Shown: positions 1-6,281 of the stretch, piece after piece
Layout of the letters: every line of letters begins with the position of its first letter
Numbering within the stretch: position 1 is the stretch's first letter
DNA from: Lachnospiraceae bacterium UBA4711
Lineage (GTDB): Bacteria > Bacillota > Clostridia > Lachnospirales > Lachnospiraceae
Direction of reading: 5' to 3'
Assembly: GCA_002404515.1 (NCBI GenBank)
Contig: DHJV01000139.1
Coordinates: forward strand, 23,683 to 35,514
Length of the DNA stretch: 11,832 nt
The notes under the pieces: model-generated
What the model was told of the DNA's origin: nothing
What the model saw: only the letters and a program-made list of their open reading frames with translations
Database searches by the model: none
Position numbers and translations under genes: made by a program

Positions 1-491
1 ATATCAACATGGATCTGATCGCGGGACTTCCGGGAGAAGACTTAGACAGTATGCAGCATACGCTTGAGGAAGTGTGGACGTTAGCACCGGAAAGTCTGAC
101 GGTACATTCCCTTGCAATCAAGCGCGCGGCAAATCTGAACCAGCAGATGGACGATTACAAATCCACGATCCATCACGACATGGATGCGATGCATACGGCG
201 ACGCAGGAGACGGCACAGGCGCTTGGTATGGAGCCATATTACCTGTACCGGCAGAAGAATATCGGCGGAAATCTGGAGAATGTCGGATATGCGAAGCCGG
301 GTTGCGAATGCTTATATAATATTTTGATTATGGAAGAAATGACAGATATCATTGCGGCGGGCGCTGGCGCGTCGACGAAGCTTGTCTACCATGCGGAAAA
401 CCGTGTGGAGCGGGTCGAAAACTGCAAATCTGTCGATGATTATATCAACCGTTTTGATGAAATACTTGACCGGAAGCGCAATGCGTTTTAA
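1..491 (+). CDS. hemZ: Oxygen-independent coproporphyrinogen III oxidase-like protein HemZ, C-terminal part (5' end outside window)
   Basis: This is the C-terminal ~163 residues of a radical-SAM enzyme of the HemN/HemZ family. The family oxidatively decarboxylates coproporphyrinogen III in heme synthesis. The reading frame is already open at base 3 (Ile-Asn before the first Met at 9), so the gene starts upstream of the window. Visible family motifs are NMDLIAGLPGE near the left edge (late radical-SAM barrel) and YYLYRQKNIGGNLENVGY, followed by a conserved glycine-rich stretch (AAGAGASTK). The catalytic CxxxCxxC cluster site lies outside the window and cannot be checked. The stop (TAA 489-491) is 36 bases before hisS, and no terminator lies between them, so co-transcription with hisS is likely. 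HemZ is favoured over HemN because of the Firmicute context and the neighbouring tRNA-synthetase genes, but the N-terminal part would be needed to be certain. Confidence 0.85.
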   Translation, partial: INMDLIAGLPGEDLDSMQHTLEEVWTLAPESLTVHSLAIKRAANLNQQMDDYKSTIHHDMDAMHTATQETAQALGMEPYYLYRQKNIGGNLENVGYAKPGCECLYNILIMEEMTDIIAAGAGASTKLVYHAENRVERVENCKSVDDYINRFDEILDRKRNAF

Positions 492-527
492 AATCGAACG
501 GGAACGAATACAAGTGGGAGGAAAAAG

Positions 528-1790
528 ATGGCAATGAAGAAGAAGCCGGTAACCGGCATGAAAGATATATTACCAAAGGAGATGGCAATCCGTGATTATT
601 GCATCGCATTGATCAAGGAGACCTATAAGACGTTTGGATTTAATTCGATGGAGACACCATGTGTTGAGCATATCGAGAACCTGAACAGCAAGCAGGGCGG
701 CGAGAATGAGAAGCTGATCTTCAAGATCTTAAAGCGTGGTGAGAAGCTGAAGATCGACGAGGCGAAGGAAGAGTTAGATCTCGTTGATGGCGGACTTCGT
801 TATGATCTGACCGTACCACTTTGCAGATATTATTCGAACAATGCGAACGAGCTGCCAAGCCCGTTTAAGGCTTTGCAGATGGGAAATGTATGGAGAGCTG
901 ATCGTCCACAGCGTGGTCGTTACAGACAGTTCATGCAGTGTGATATTGATATCTTAGGCGAGCCGACAATCTTAGCAGAGATTGAGCTGATCTTAGCGAC
1001 AACAACATTGCTTGGCAAGCTGGATTTCAAGAACTTTACGATCCGTATCAATGACCGTCGTATCTTAAAGGCGATGGCAGCTTACAGCGGATTTGCGGAA
1101 GCCGATTATGATATTGTATTTATCATCTTGGATAAGATGGATAAGATCGGTCTGGATGGTGTCAAGGAAGAACTTTTAAAGGAAGGCTATGCCGAGGATG
1201 CCGTGACAAAATATCTTGATCTGTTTGAGAAGGTGACAGATGATATCAGCGGCGTACAGTATCTGAAGGAGACACTTGGTGAGTTCTTACCGGAAGAGGT
1301 TGCTGAGAACTTAAAGACGATCATTGACAGTGTTGAGAGCACGAAGAGTGCAGACTTCAAGATGGCATTTGACCCGACTCTGGTACGTGGTATGTCCTAT
1401 TACACAGGCCCAATCTTCGAGATCTCGATGGATGAGTACGGCGGATCGGTCGGCGGCGGCGGACGTTACGATGAGATGATCGGCAAATTCACCGGTCAGC
1501 CAACACCGGCATGTGGATTCTCCATCGGTTTCGAGCGAATCATTATGCTTTTGTTAGAACGTGATTTCGAGGTGCCGGGAAGCAAGAACAAGACCGCATA
1601 TCTGATCGACAAGAAGATGCCGGGTGACAAGCTGCTCAAGATCCTGGAGAAGGCAAAGCAGGCAAGAGCGAAAGGACAGATTGTGAATATCGCAATCATG
1701 AAGAAGAACAAGAAGTTCCAGAAGGATCAGATGACTGCAGAGGGGTATACACAGTTTGAAGAATTCTATGCAGATTCCTTTGAGGGCTAG
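528..1790 (+). CDS. hisS: Histidyl-tRNA synthetase (class II, 'RYDLT' type)
   Basis: This 420-residue cytoplasmic class II synthetase charges tRNA-His. The start ATG at 528 follows a GGGAGG site (516-521). Visible elements in order are: the class II core from about residue 10; LRYDLTVPLCRYY at 90-102; motif 2 with RADRPQRGRYRQF at 123-135, followed by QCDIDILGE; the histidine-binding loop LVRGMSYYTGPIFE at 285-298; GGGGRYD at 309-315; motif 3 GFSIGFERI at 330-338; and a C-terminal anticodon-binding domain from about 355. The LRYDLT...QCDIDI signature is the form seen in archaeal, eukaryotic and some bacterial HisRS, rather than the LRPEGT form of E. coli. Only about 82 residues follow motif 3, so the anticodon-binding domain looks shorter than usual; the reading frame is intact and ends cleanly. 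The gene lies between hemZ and aspS and is probably co-transcribed with both. Confidence 0.95.
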   Translation: MAMKKKPVTGMKDILPKEMAIRDYCIALIKETYKTFGFNSMETPCVEHIENLNSKQGGENEKLIFKILKRGEKLKIDEAKEELDLVDGGLRYDLTVPLCRYYSNNANELPSPFKALQMGNVWRADRPQRGRYRQFMQCDIDILGEPTILAEIELILATTTLLGKLDFKNFTIRINDRRILKAMAAYSGFAEADYDIVFIILDKMDKIGLDGVKEELLKEGYAEDAVTKYLDLFEKVTDDISGVQYLKETLGEFLPEEVAENLKTIIDSVESTKSADFKMAFDPTLVRGMSYYTGPIFEISMDEYGGSVGGGGRYDEMIGKFTGQPTPACGFSIGFERIIMLLLERDFEVPGSKNKTAYLIDKKMPGDKLLKILEKAKQARAKGQIVNIAIMKKNKKFQKDQMTAEGYTQFEEFYADSFEG

Positions 1791-1796
1791 TCACAT

Positions 1797-1826
1797 TTGA
1801 GAAAACGATAGAGAAATAATCATAAA
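1797..1826 (+). promoter_or_regulatory. Weak candidate internal promoter upstream of aspS
   Basis: TTGAGA (1797-1802) is followed after 18 bases by CATAAA (1821-1826) in the AT-rich hisS-aspS gap. Both boxes match the sigma-A consensus only partly. The gap holds no terminator or T-box-like structure that I can recognise, so aspS may be transcribed by read-through from hisS with some help from this site. Confidence 0.25.
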
Positions 1827-1878
1827 TAATTCGGACGGGATACGTTCGTAAGTAAGTTAGACACAGGAGGCTATGAAA

Positions 1879-3684
1879 ATGGCAGAATCAATGCAGGGAC
1901 TTCACAGAAGTCACAGATGTACAGAAGTAAATAACACGATGATTGGGGATACCGTCACCGTTATGGGATGGGTGCAGAAGAGCCGGAACAAAGGTGGAAT
2001 CATTTTTGTCGATTTGCGTGATCGAAGCGGCATTCTGCAGGTAATCTTTGAGGAAGCAAACTGTGGGAAGATAAGCTTCGCAAAGGCAGAGAAGCTTCGT
2101 TCCGAGTTTGTCGTTGCAATTACCGGTGAGGCTGCAAAGCGTGGCGGCGCAGTCAATGAGAACCTTGCAACAGGTGACATCGAAGTGATCGCAAAGGATA
2201 TCCGTATCCTTGCTGAGGCAGATACACCACCATTCCCAATCGAGGAGAACAGCAAGACAAAGGAAGATCTTCGTCTGAAATACCGTTATCTGGATCTTCG
2301 TCGTCCGGACTTACAGAAAAATATCATGATGCGCAGTAAGGTGACAACACTGGTTCGTTCCTTCATGGCAGACGAAGGATTTATCGAGATCGAGACACCG
2401 ACACTTTGTAAGTCAACTCCGGAGGGTGCGCGTGATTACCTTGTACCGAGCCGTGTACATCCGGGTGAGTTCTATGCATTGCCACAGTCACCACAGATCT
2501 ATAAGCAGCTTTTGATGTGCTCTGGTTATGATCGTTATTTCCAGATCGCACGCTGCTATCGTGATGAGGATCTGCGTGCCGACAGACAGCCGGAATTTAC
2601 ACAGATCGATATGGAGCTTTCGTTTGTGGATGTGGATGATGTCATCGATGTCAATGAGCGTCTGCTTGCAAAGCTGTTCAAGGAAGTCATCGGTGTAGAT
2701 GTACAGCTTCCAATCCAGCGTATGACCTACAAAGAGGCGATGGAACGTTTCGGTTCCGATAAGCCGGATCTCCGTTTTGGCATGGAGCTTTGCGATGTGA
2801 CAGATGTTGTGAAGGATTGTGAATTTGTCGTATTCAAGAATGCAATTGAAGCTGGCGGAAGCGTGCGTGGTATCAATGCCGAGGGACAGGGAGCAATGCC
2901 AAGAAAGAAGATTGATGCACTCGTTGATTTTGCAAAGGGCTATGGCGCAAAGGGACTTGCGTATATTGCAATCCATGAAGACGGAACAATGAAGTCTTCC
3001 TTCGCGAAGTTCATGAAGGACGAGGAGATGCAGGCGCTTGTTGAGAAGATGAATGGTAAACCGGGCGATTTACTGCTCTTTGCAGCAGATAAGAGCAAGC
3101 TGGTCTATGATGTACTTGGCGCACTTCGTCTGGAAATCGCAAATCAGCTTGGACTTTTAAAGAAAGATGAATACCGTTTTGTATGGATCACAGAGTTCCC
3201 GCTGCTTGAGTGGAGCGAGGAGCTTGGCAGATATCAGGCAATGCACCATCCATTTACAATGCCAATGGAAGAGGATCTGCAGTATATCGAGTCTGATCCG
3301 GGCAGAGTACGTGCAAAGGCATACGATATCGTATTAAATGGTACAGAGATCGGTGGTGGTTCCGTGCGTATCCACCAGGATGACATCCAGGAAATGATGT
3401 TCAAGGCACTTGGATTCACGATGGAGCGTGCATACGACCAGTTTGGATTCCTGTTAAATGCGTTCAAATATGGAGTACCACCACACGCAGGACTTGCATA
3501 CGGACTTGACCGTCTCGTTATGCTGATGGCGCAGGAAGACTCTATCCGTGATGTTATCGCATTCCCGAAGGTAAAGGATGCTTCCTGTCTGATGAGTGAG
3601 GCACCAAATACCGTCGATGCAAAGCAGCTCGAAGAGCTTGGAATCGTGATTGCTAAGCCGGAAGCTGAGACAGCCGCAGAGTAA
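1879..3684 (+). CDS. aspS: Aspartyl-tRNA synthetase (bacterial type with GAD insertion)
   Basis: This 601-residue class II synthetase activates aspartate and loads it on tRNA-Asp in the cytoplasm. Two in-frame ATGs occur, at 1873 and 1879. The AGGAGG at 1865-1870 is only 2 bases from the first but 8 from the second, so 1879 is chosen. Domains are: an N-terminal OB-fold anticodon-binding domain (about 15-110, with GWVQKSRNKGG and VDLRDRSGILQVIF); the catalytic core with SPQIYKQLLM (204-213), motif 2 (RCYRDEDLRADRQPEFTQ, 225-242), AMHHPFT (454-460), GGGSVRIH (492-499) and motif 3 GLAYGLDR (538-545); and the GAD insertion at roughly 285-420. The length is typical of bacterial AspRS. In the position that helps separate discriminating from non-discriminating enzymes (Leu or His in RD[L/H]GG), this protein has Lys38, so specificity cannot be assigned from sequence alone. 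A strong terminator follows. Confidence 0.97.
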   Translation: MAESMQGLHRSHRCTEVNNTMIGDTVTVMGWVQKSRNKGGIIFVDLRDRSGILQVIFEEANCGKISFAKAEKLRSEFVVAITGEAAKRGGAVNENLATGDIEVIAKDIRILAEADTPPFPIEENSKTKEDLRLKYRYLDLRRPDLQKNIMMRSKVTTLVRSFMADEGFIEIETPTLCKSTPEGARDYLVPSRVHPGEFYALPQSPQIYKQLLMCSGYDRYFQIARCYRDEDLRADRQPEFTQIDMELSFVDVDDVIDVNERLLAKLFKEVIGVDVQLPIQRMTYKEAMERFGSDKPDLRFGMELCDVTDVVKDCEFVVFKNAIEAGGSVRGINAEGQGAMPRKKIDALVDFAKGYGAKGLAYIAIHEDGTMKSSFAKFMKDEEMQALVEKMNGKPGDLLLFAADKSKLVYDVLGALRLEIANQLGLLKKDEYRFVWITEFPLLEWSEELGRYQAMHHPFTMPMEEDLQYIESDPGRVRAKAYDIVLNGTEIGGGSVRIHQDDIQEMMFKALGFTMERAYDQFGFLLNAFKYGVPPHAGLAYGLDRLVMLMAQEDSIRDVIAFPKVKDASCLMSEAPNTVDAKQLEELGIVIAKPEAETAAE

Positions 3685-3719
3685 GTATATCCGTAAATCA
3701 CATATAAAGAAAAGAACAT

Positions 3720-3754
3720 AGGAAGATCAACTGATTGTTGGTCTTCCTGTTTTT
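3720..3754 (+). terminator. Rho-independent terminator after aspS
   Basis: A 12-bp stem (3720-3731 with 3737-3748, one G-U pair) with a 5-base loop is followed by GTTTTTG. It closes the hemZ-hisS-aspS transcription unit and separates it from the amidase gene. Confidence 0.9.
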
Positions 3755-3784
3755 GTGTATAGTACTTACGCAGAAAAAATGTCA

Positions 3785-3812
3785 GAATACAAGTATGAAA
3801 TCTGCATATGAT
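3785..3812 (+). promoter_or_regulatory. Candidate sporulation-type (sigma-E/sigma-G-like) promoter for the amidase gene
   Basis: GAATA (3785-3789) and CATATGAT (3805-3812), 15 bases apart, resemble the -35 and -10 elements used by the Bacillus mother-cell and forespore sigma factors. The site lies about 30 bases before the amidase start, downstream of the aspS terminator. In B. subtilis, cwlD is transcribed by such sigma factors. The match is imperfect and the organism's ability to sporulate is unknown. Confidence 0.3.
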
Positions 3813-3842
3813 TAAGAGAAGGAATCTCACGGAGTCGCAGGT

Positions 3843-4520
3843 ATGCAGATTCTTCGACAGAAAAAAATCAGATTGTTGTTTGGATTTACCGTATTTTTAA
3901 TTTTGCTGATCCTGAATTGTGTGATGTATTGTAACAAAGCGGGAATGCAGCGGGATTTGACGGTCGTGGTCGATGTCGGACATGGCGGCAATGATCCGGG
4001 GAAAATCGGTGTGGATAACGTAAAAGAAAAAGATGTGAATTTGCAGATTGCCCTATGCCTGAAAGCGCAGTTACAGGCGCGGGGTGTGAAGGTAATTCTG
4101 ACGCGCGAGGGGGATGTGTGTCTGGCCACGAATGGCGCGACAAACAAGAAAGTATCCGATATGCATAACCGGGTAAGCCTGATCAATGCGTCCGGCGCGG
4201 ACTATATGATCAGTATCCATCAGAACAGCTACCCGGAGGCAGAAATCAGCGGACCGCAGGTGTTTTATTATGGTTCATCGGAAATGTCGAAGAAACTGGC
4301 GGAAGCGGTACAGGCGCAGTTGATCGTCGATTTGCAGCCACCGAAGGAACGGGAGATTAAGACGGGCAATGATCTGTATATCTTGAAAAACAGTCAATGC
4401 CCGGGCGTGATCGTAGAGTGTGGATTCCTGAGCAATCCGACAGAATGCGGGAACTTGCAGAATCCACAATATCAGCAGGCGGTTGCGGCAGCGATTGCAC
4501 GCGCCATCTGCAAATTATAA
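3843..4520 (+). CDS. cwlD: Membrane-anchored N-acetylmuramoyl-L-alanine amidase, CwlD-like
   Basis: This 225-residue zinc amidase of the Amidase_3 family cuts the bond between N-acetylmuramic acid and L-alanine in peptidoglycan. Residues 9-30 form one hydrophobic segment, probably an uncleaved signal anchor that places the enzyme outside the membrane. The catalytic domain starts at DVGHGGNDPG. Zinc ligands are His47, Glu62 (in VKEKDVN) and His126 (in ISIHQNSY); Glu192 in VIVECGFLSN is the catalytic acid. Size, single anchor and absence of SPOR, SH3 or binding repeats fit CwlD, which with PdaA makes muramic-lactam in the spore cortex; a vegetative autolysin remains possible. GGAG at 3831-3834, 8 bases ahead, supports the ATG at 3843. 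The stop codon overlaps that of the convergent sensor kinase gene, with no terminator between them. Confidence 0.85.
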   Translation: MQILRQKKIRLLFGFTVFLILLILNCVMYCNKAGMQRDLTVVVDVGHGGNDPGKIGVDNVKEKDVNLQIALCLKAQLQARGVKVILTREGDVCLATNGATNKKVSDMHNRVSLINASGADYMISIHQNSYPEAEISGPQVFYYGSSEMSKKLAEAVQAQLIVDLQPPKEREIKTGNDLYILKNSQCPGVIVECGFLSNPTECGNLQNPQYQQAVAAAIARAICKL

Positions 4521-4522
4521 TT
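4513..4522. other. Palindrome carrying two convergent stop codons
   Basis: AATTATAATT is a perfect 10-bp palindrome. It holds the TAA of the plus-strand amidase (4518-4520) and the TAA of the minus-strand kinase (4517-4515). Both proteins end in Leu-stop (TTA TAA), and the genes share 6 bp. There is no room for a terminator here. Confidence 0.8.
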
Positions 4523-5789
4523 CGACGGTGAAACAGATCCATGTATGTTCGTGGAATGTTTCGTTGTCCAGATAGATTTTGCCATTGTAATGATCGACCA
4601 ATTCTTTCAGATTCGGTAGACCTTGTCCGCGGGAGGAACGTACTTCTGCGGATGTTTTCGTGGAATATCCACGGACAAACATTTTCTTGCGCAGTTCCGA
4701 AGAAATTTTCCCACCTTCGTTCTTTGTCTGAATCCAGATGCGTTCATTTTTGCTGTCGAGAATCAGGGAGAAAGTATGTCCGGGTTCGGTTGCCTCGATT
4801 GCATTATCAATCAGGATACCTAAGATGCGGATCAGGTCGTACTCTGGAACTGACGTGATAAGGGAACGATTCTTGATCCTGACAGAAATCAGCCTGCCCT
4901 TTTGCTCTGCTTCTTTGATCTTACTAAAAACAAATCCAGCCACAACCGGAAGATTGATCTTCAAAAGCTCAGATTCGTTGAACTCTTCTTCCAGAAAGGT
5001 CGAATAATTCGCAATCGCGTCACTTAACGAATCATAGTCTTTGTAAGTATATGGCAGCATGCGGATTGCATTCATCTGATTGTTAAAATCGTGCTGTTTG
5101 CCTAAGATGTCAGAAATCAGATCGTGCGCCATCGGCTCATAAGTTTGGTAGTCTTTGATATCCTGCTGTTGGATTGTGATTGTGCGCTGCTGCTTTAGAA
5201 CCATGATGTCAGCTAACAGTAAGACAATCATAAAGGTTACGGTCATAGGTAAGATTGCAATGGCATCTATTGAATCAGTTTTGGTTAAAGCAACTGTAAC
5301 TAGTAAAAGTAAGGCTGCATAAGAGATAATAAGCCGTATAATCAGATTTCCTTTGTTTATCATATTATATAGTTTATGAAGAGGTAGAAGGGAAACTAAA
5401 AATATAATTAATAAAATTGTGGAAGTTCCTATCAATTGTCCTTTTGGGCTTTCGGAAAATAATAATTTCCGTGGGACAACGAGTATACTTATTGCTTCGA
5501 TTAAACTATACATTATATAGCTCAAAAGATAGGAAAAAATGCAATCAGAAAAAGAAATATTTAATAAGAATTTATAACAGATAATACAAATAGGAAAGGC
5601 AATAAACCATCCAAAAACATTAGAAAATAATGCATAAAAACAATAATCTAAAATTCCGCATACAGGAAGCAACAAAAGATAGAAAGAGAACATATCTTTC
5701 CATTTACGGTGTAATAAAGAGCGGATTAATAAAAGCTCTACACATGCTTCCAATATATATGTCAAAATAGAGATTATAGTTGTAGTCAT
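4515..5789 (-). CDS. AgrC-like sensor histidine kinase (GHKL family)
   Basis: This 424-residue receptor kinase probably detects the cyclic peptide made by the adjacent agrD/agrB-like genes. The ATG at 5789 is chosen because AAGGGGG (5804-5798) lies 8 bases ahead; the longer frame would begin with the TTG of the promoter's TTGACA. Residues 5-197 carry about six hydrophobic segments, the expected polytopic sensor. A helical linker with QQRTITIQQQD follows. The phospho-accepting His233 is in KQHDFNNQM, close to the HDYNN form of AgrC. The ATP-binding domain has an N box (LGILIDNAIEA, Asn329) and a glycine box (SRGQGLPNLKEL, 386-397). The 5' half of the gene, which encodes the sensor, is much more AT-rich than the kinase half. 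It diverges from the peptide gene and overlaps the amidase stop by 6 bases. The target regulator is probably the LytTR protein at 7160-7873. Confidence 0.93.
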   Translation of the reverse strand: MTTTIISILTYILEACVELLLIRSLLHRKWKDMFSFYLLLLPVCGILDYCFYALFSNVFGWFIAFPICIICYKFLLNISFSDCIFSYLLSYIMYSLIEAISILVVPRKLLFSESPKGQLIGTSTILLIIFLVSLLPLHKLYNMINKGNLIIRLIISYAALLLLVTVALTKTDSIDAIAILPMTVTFMIVLLLADIMVLKQQRTITIQQQDIKDYQTYEPMAHDLISDILGKQHDFNNQMNAIRMLPYTYKDYDSLSDAIANYSTFLEEEFNESELLKINLPVVAGFVFSKIKEAEQKGRLISVRIKNRSLITSVPEYDLIRILGILIDNAIEATEPGHTFSLILDSKNERIWIQTKNEGGKISSELRKKMFVRGYSTKTSAEVRSSRGQGLPNLKELVDHYNGKIYLDNETFHEHTWICFTVEL

Positions 5790-5813
5790 GATAAAATCCC
5801 CCTTACGCAGATT

Positions 5814-5843
5814 ATTATAATGAAAGATAAAGAATGGTGTCAA
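5814..5843 (-). promoter_or_regulatory. Consensus sigma-A promoter of the sensor kinase gene
   Basis: On the minus strand, TTGACA (5843-5838) and TATAAT (5819-5814) are 18 bases apart. Both hexamers are perfect. Transcription would start near 5807, just ahead of the ribosome binding site at 5804-5798, giving a very short leader. Strong, probably unregulated expression is inferred. Confidence 0.8.
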
Positions 5844-5896
5844 TTATTTTGTGGAACTTTGTTATGAATATGAAAAACGTGTAATAAATATAACAA

Positions 5897-5933
5897 AAAT
5901 GTTGTTTATTCCCCACGAAATGTCGTTTGTTCC
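5897..5933 (+). promoter_or_regulatory. Two 16-bp direct repeats, candidate LytTR response-regulator binding site
   Basis: AAATGTTGTTTATTCC (5897-5912) and AAATGTCGTTTGTTCC (5918-5933) match at 14 of 16 positions and start exactly 21 bp apart, two helical turns. AgrA/LytTR regulators typically bind tandem half-sites with this spacing just upstream of the -35 region. The second repeat ends about 35 bp before the -10 of the peptide operon. The assignment to the local LytTR regulator is inferred from position and geometry. Confidence 0.65.
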
Positions 5934-5940
5934 AAATCTA

Positions 5941-5973
5941 TTGCGCATTTGATCTAATCATGCTAAGTATAAT
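5941..5973 (+). promoter_or_regulatory. Promoter of the agrD/agrB-like operon, probably activator-dependent
   Basis: A perfect -10 (TATAAT, 5968-5973) lacks a properly placed -35: the only candidate, TTGCGC (5941-5946), is 21 bases away instead of 17. A good -10 with a poor or mis-spaced -35, just downstream of direct repeats, is the usual form of a promoter that needs an activator. Transcription would start near 5980. Confidence 0.65.
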
Positions 5974-6001
5974 ATAGAAATTCATTCGGGGATGGATTTC
6001 G

Positions 6002-6013
6002 AAGAATATTCTT
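6002..6013. repeat. 12-bp perfect palindrome in the agrD leader
   Basis: AAGAATATTCTT is a perfect palindrome between the predicted transcription start (about 5980) and the ribosome binding site (6018-6026). A second weak hairpin (5977-5983 with 5994-6000, one G-U pair) lies just before it. They could be an operator or a leader structure affecting translation of the peptide; nothing more can be said. Confidence 0.45.
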
Positions 6014-6034
6014 TCATAAAGGAGGAGATGTGTG

Positions 6035-6181
6035 ATGAAGGATATGAAGAAGGCAGTTGCTGCACAGTTGGAGGATTTGTCAGATGTAATTTTGACTCTT
6101 ACGGGATGCAAAAGCTTTTGGGGAGAGCCGGAGCTTCCTGATTGTATGAGAGTCGAGATGGAATCAGAATCTGAGAACTAG
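6035..6181 (+). CDS. agrD: AgrD-like cyclic lactone autoinducer precursor peptide
   Basis: This small gene encodes 48 residues. AAAGGAGGA (6018-6026) lies 8 bases before the ATG at 6035; GTG 6032 and ATG 6044 are less likely starts. The architecture is that of AgrD propeptides. The N-terminal part (about 1-23, starting MKDMKKAVAAQLEDL) can form an amphipathic helix. A short core, TGCKSFW (23-29), follows, then a charged recognition tail with GEPELPD (30-36), which aligns with DEVEVPK of S. aureus AgrD-I. Cutting after Trp29 would leave Cys25 to close a five-residue thiolactone, Cys-Lys-Ser-Phe-Trp, with a short N-terminal tail after leader removal. The C-terminus is very acidic (ESESEN), and a second Cys37 lies in the discarded tail. 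It is followed by the AgrB-like gene, which should process it. It is the first gene of the operon driven from 5968. Confidence 0.9.
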   Translation: MKDMKKAVAAQLEDLSDVILTLTGCKSFWGEPELPDCMRVEMESESEN

Positions 6182-6202
6182 TACATCAACCAAAAACACT
6201 TG

Positions 6203-6238
6203 GGGGTATCCGTTGTGCGGACTTTTGACGGATATCCC
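6203..6238 (+). promoter_or_regulatory. Hairpin between the peptide and protease genes
   Basis: GGGGTATCCGT (6203-6213) pairs with ACGGATATCCC (6228-6238) over 11 bp with one G-U pair and a 14-base loop. No run of T follows directly, so it is not a standard terminator. It could be an attenuator, an RNA-processing site or an mRNA-stabilising structure that raises peptide mRNA relative to protease mRNA. Confidence 0.55.
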
Positions 6239-6281
6239 ATTTGTTGAAAGCACATGGGGAACATAAGACAGGGGATGAATT

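Noticed and set aside
1791..1878. T-box riboswitch expected before tRNA-synthetase genes
   Set aside because: The 88-base gap is too short for a full T-box, and I see no T-box sequence or terminator/antiterminator pair; the 36-base hemZ-hisS gap is also too short. One may lie upstream of the window.
2488..2976. 162-codon open frame on the minus strand within aspS
   Set aside because: Shadow of aspS codon usage; the plus-strand frame has clear AspRS motifs throughout and the minus frame has no recognisable domain.
5789..5843. Longer N-terminus for the sensor kinase (TTG start at 5843)
   Set aside because: The TTG is the first three bases of the promoter's TTGACA, so the transcript would not contain it; the ATG at 5789 has a well-placed ribosome binding site.
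6028..6135. A second short, cysteine-containing frame from ATG 6028 that overlaps the start of the AgrD-like gene in another frame
   Set aside because: It starts only 1 base after the AAAGGAGGA site, too close for initiation, and lacks the features of the family expected beside agrB; the 6035 frame has correct spacing and a clear AgrD motif.
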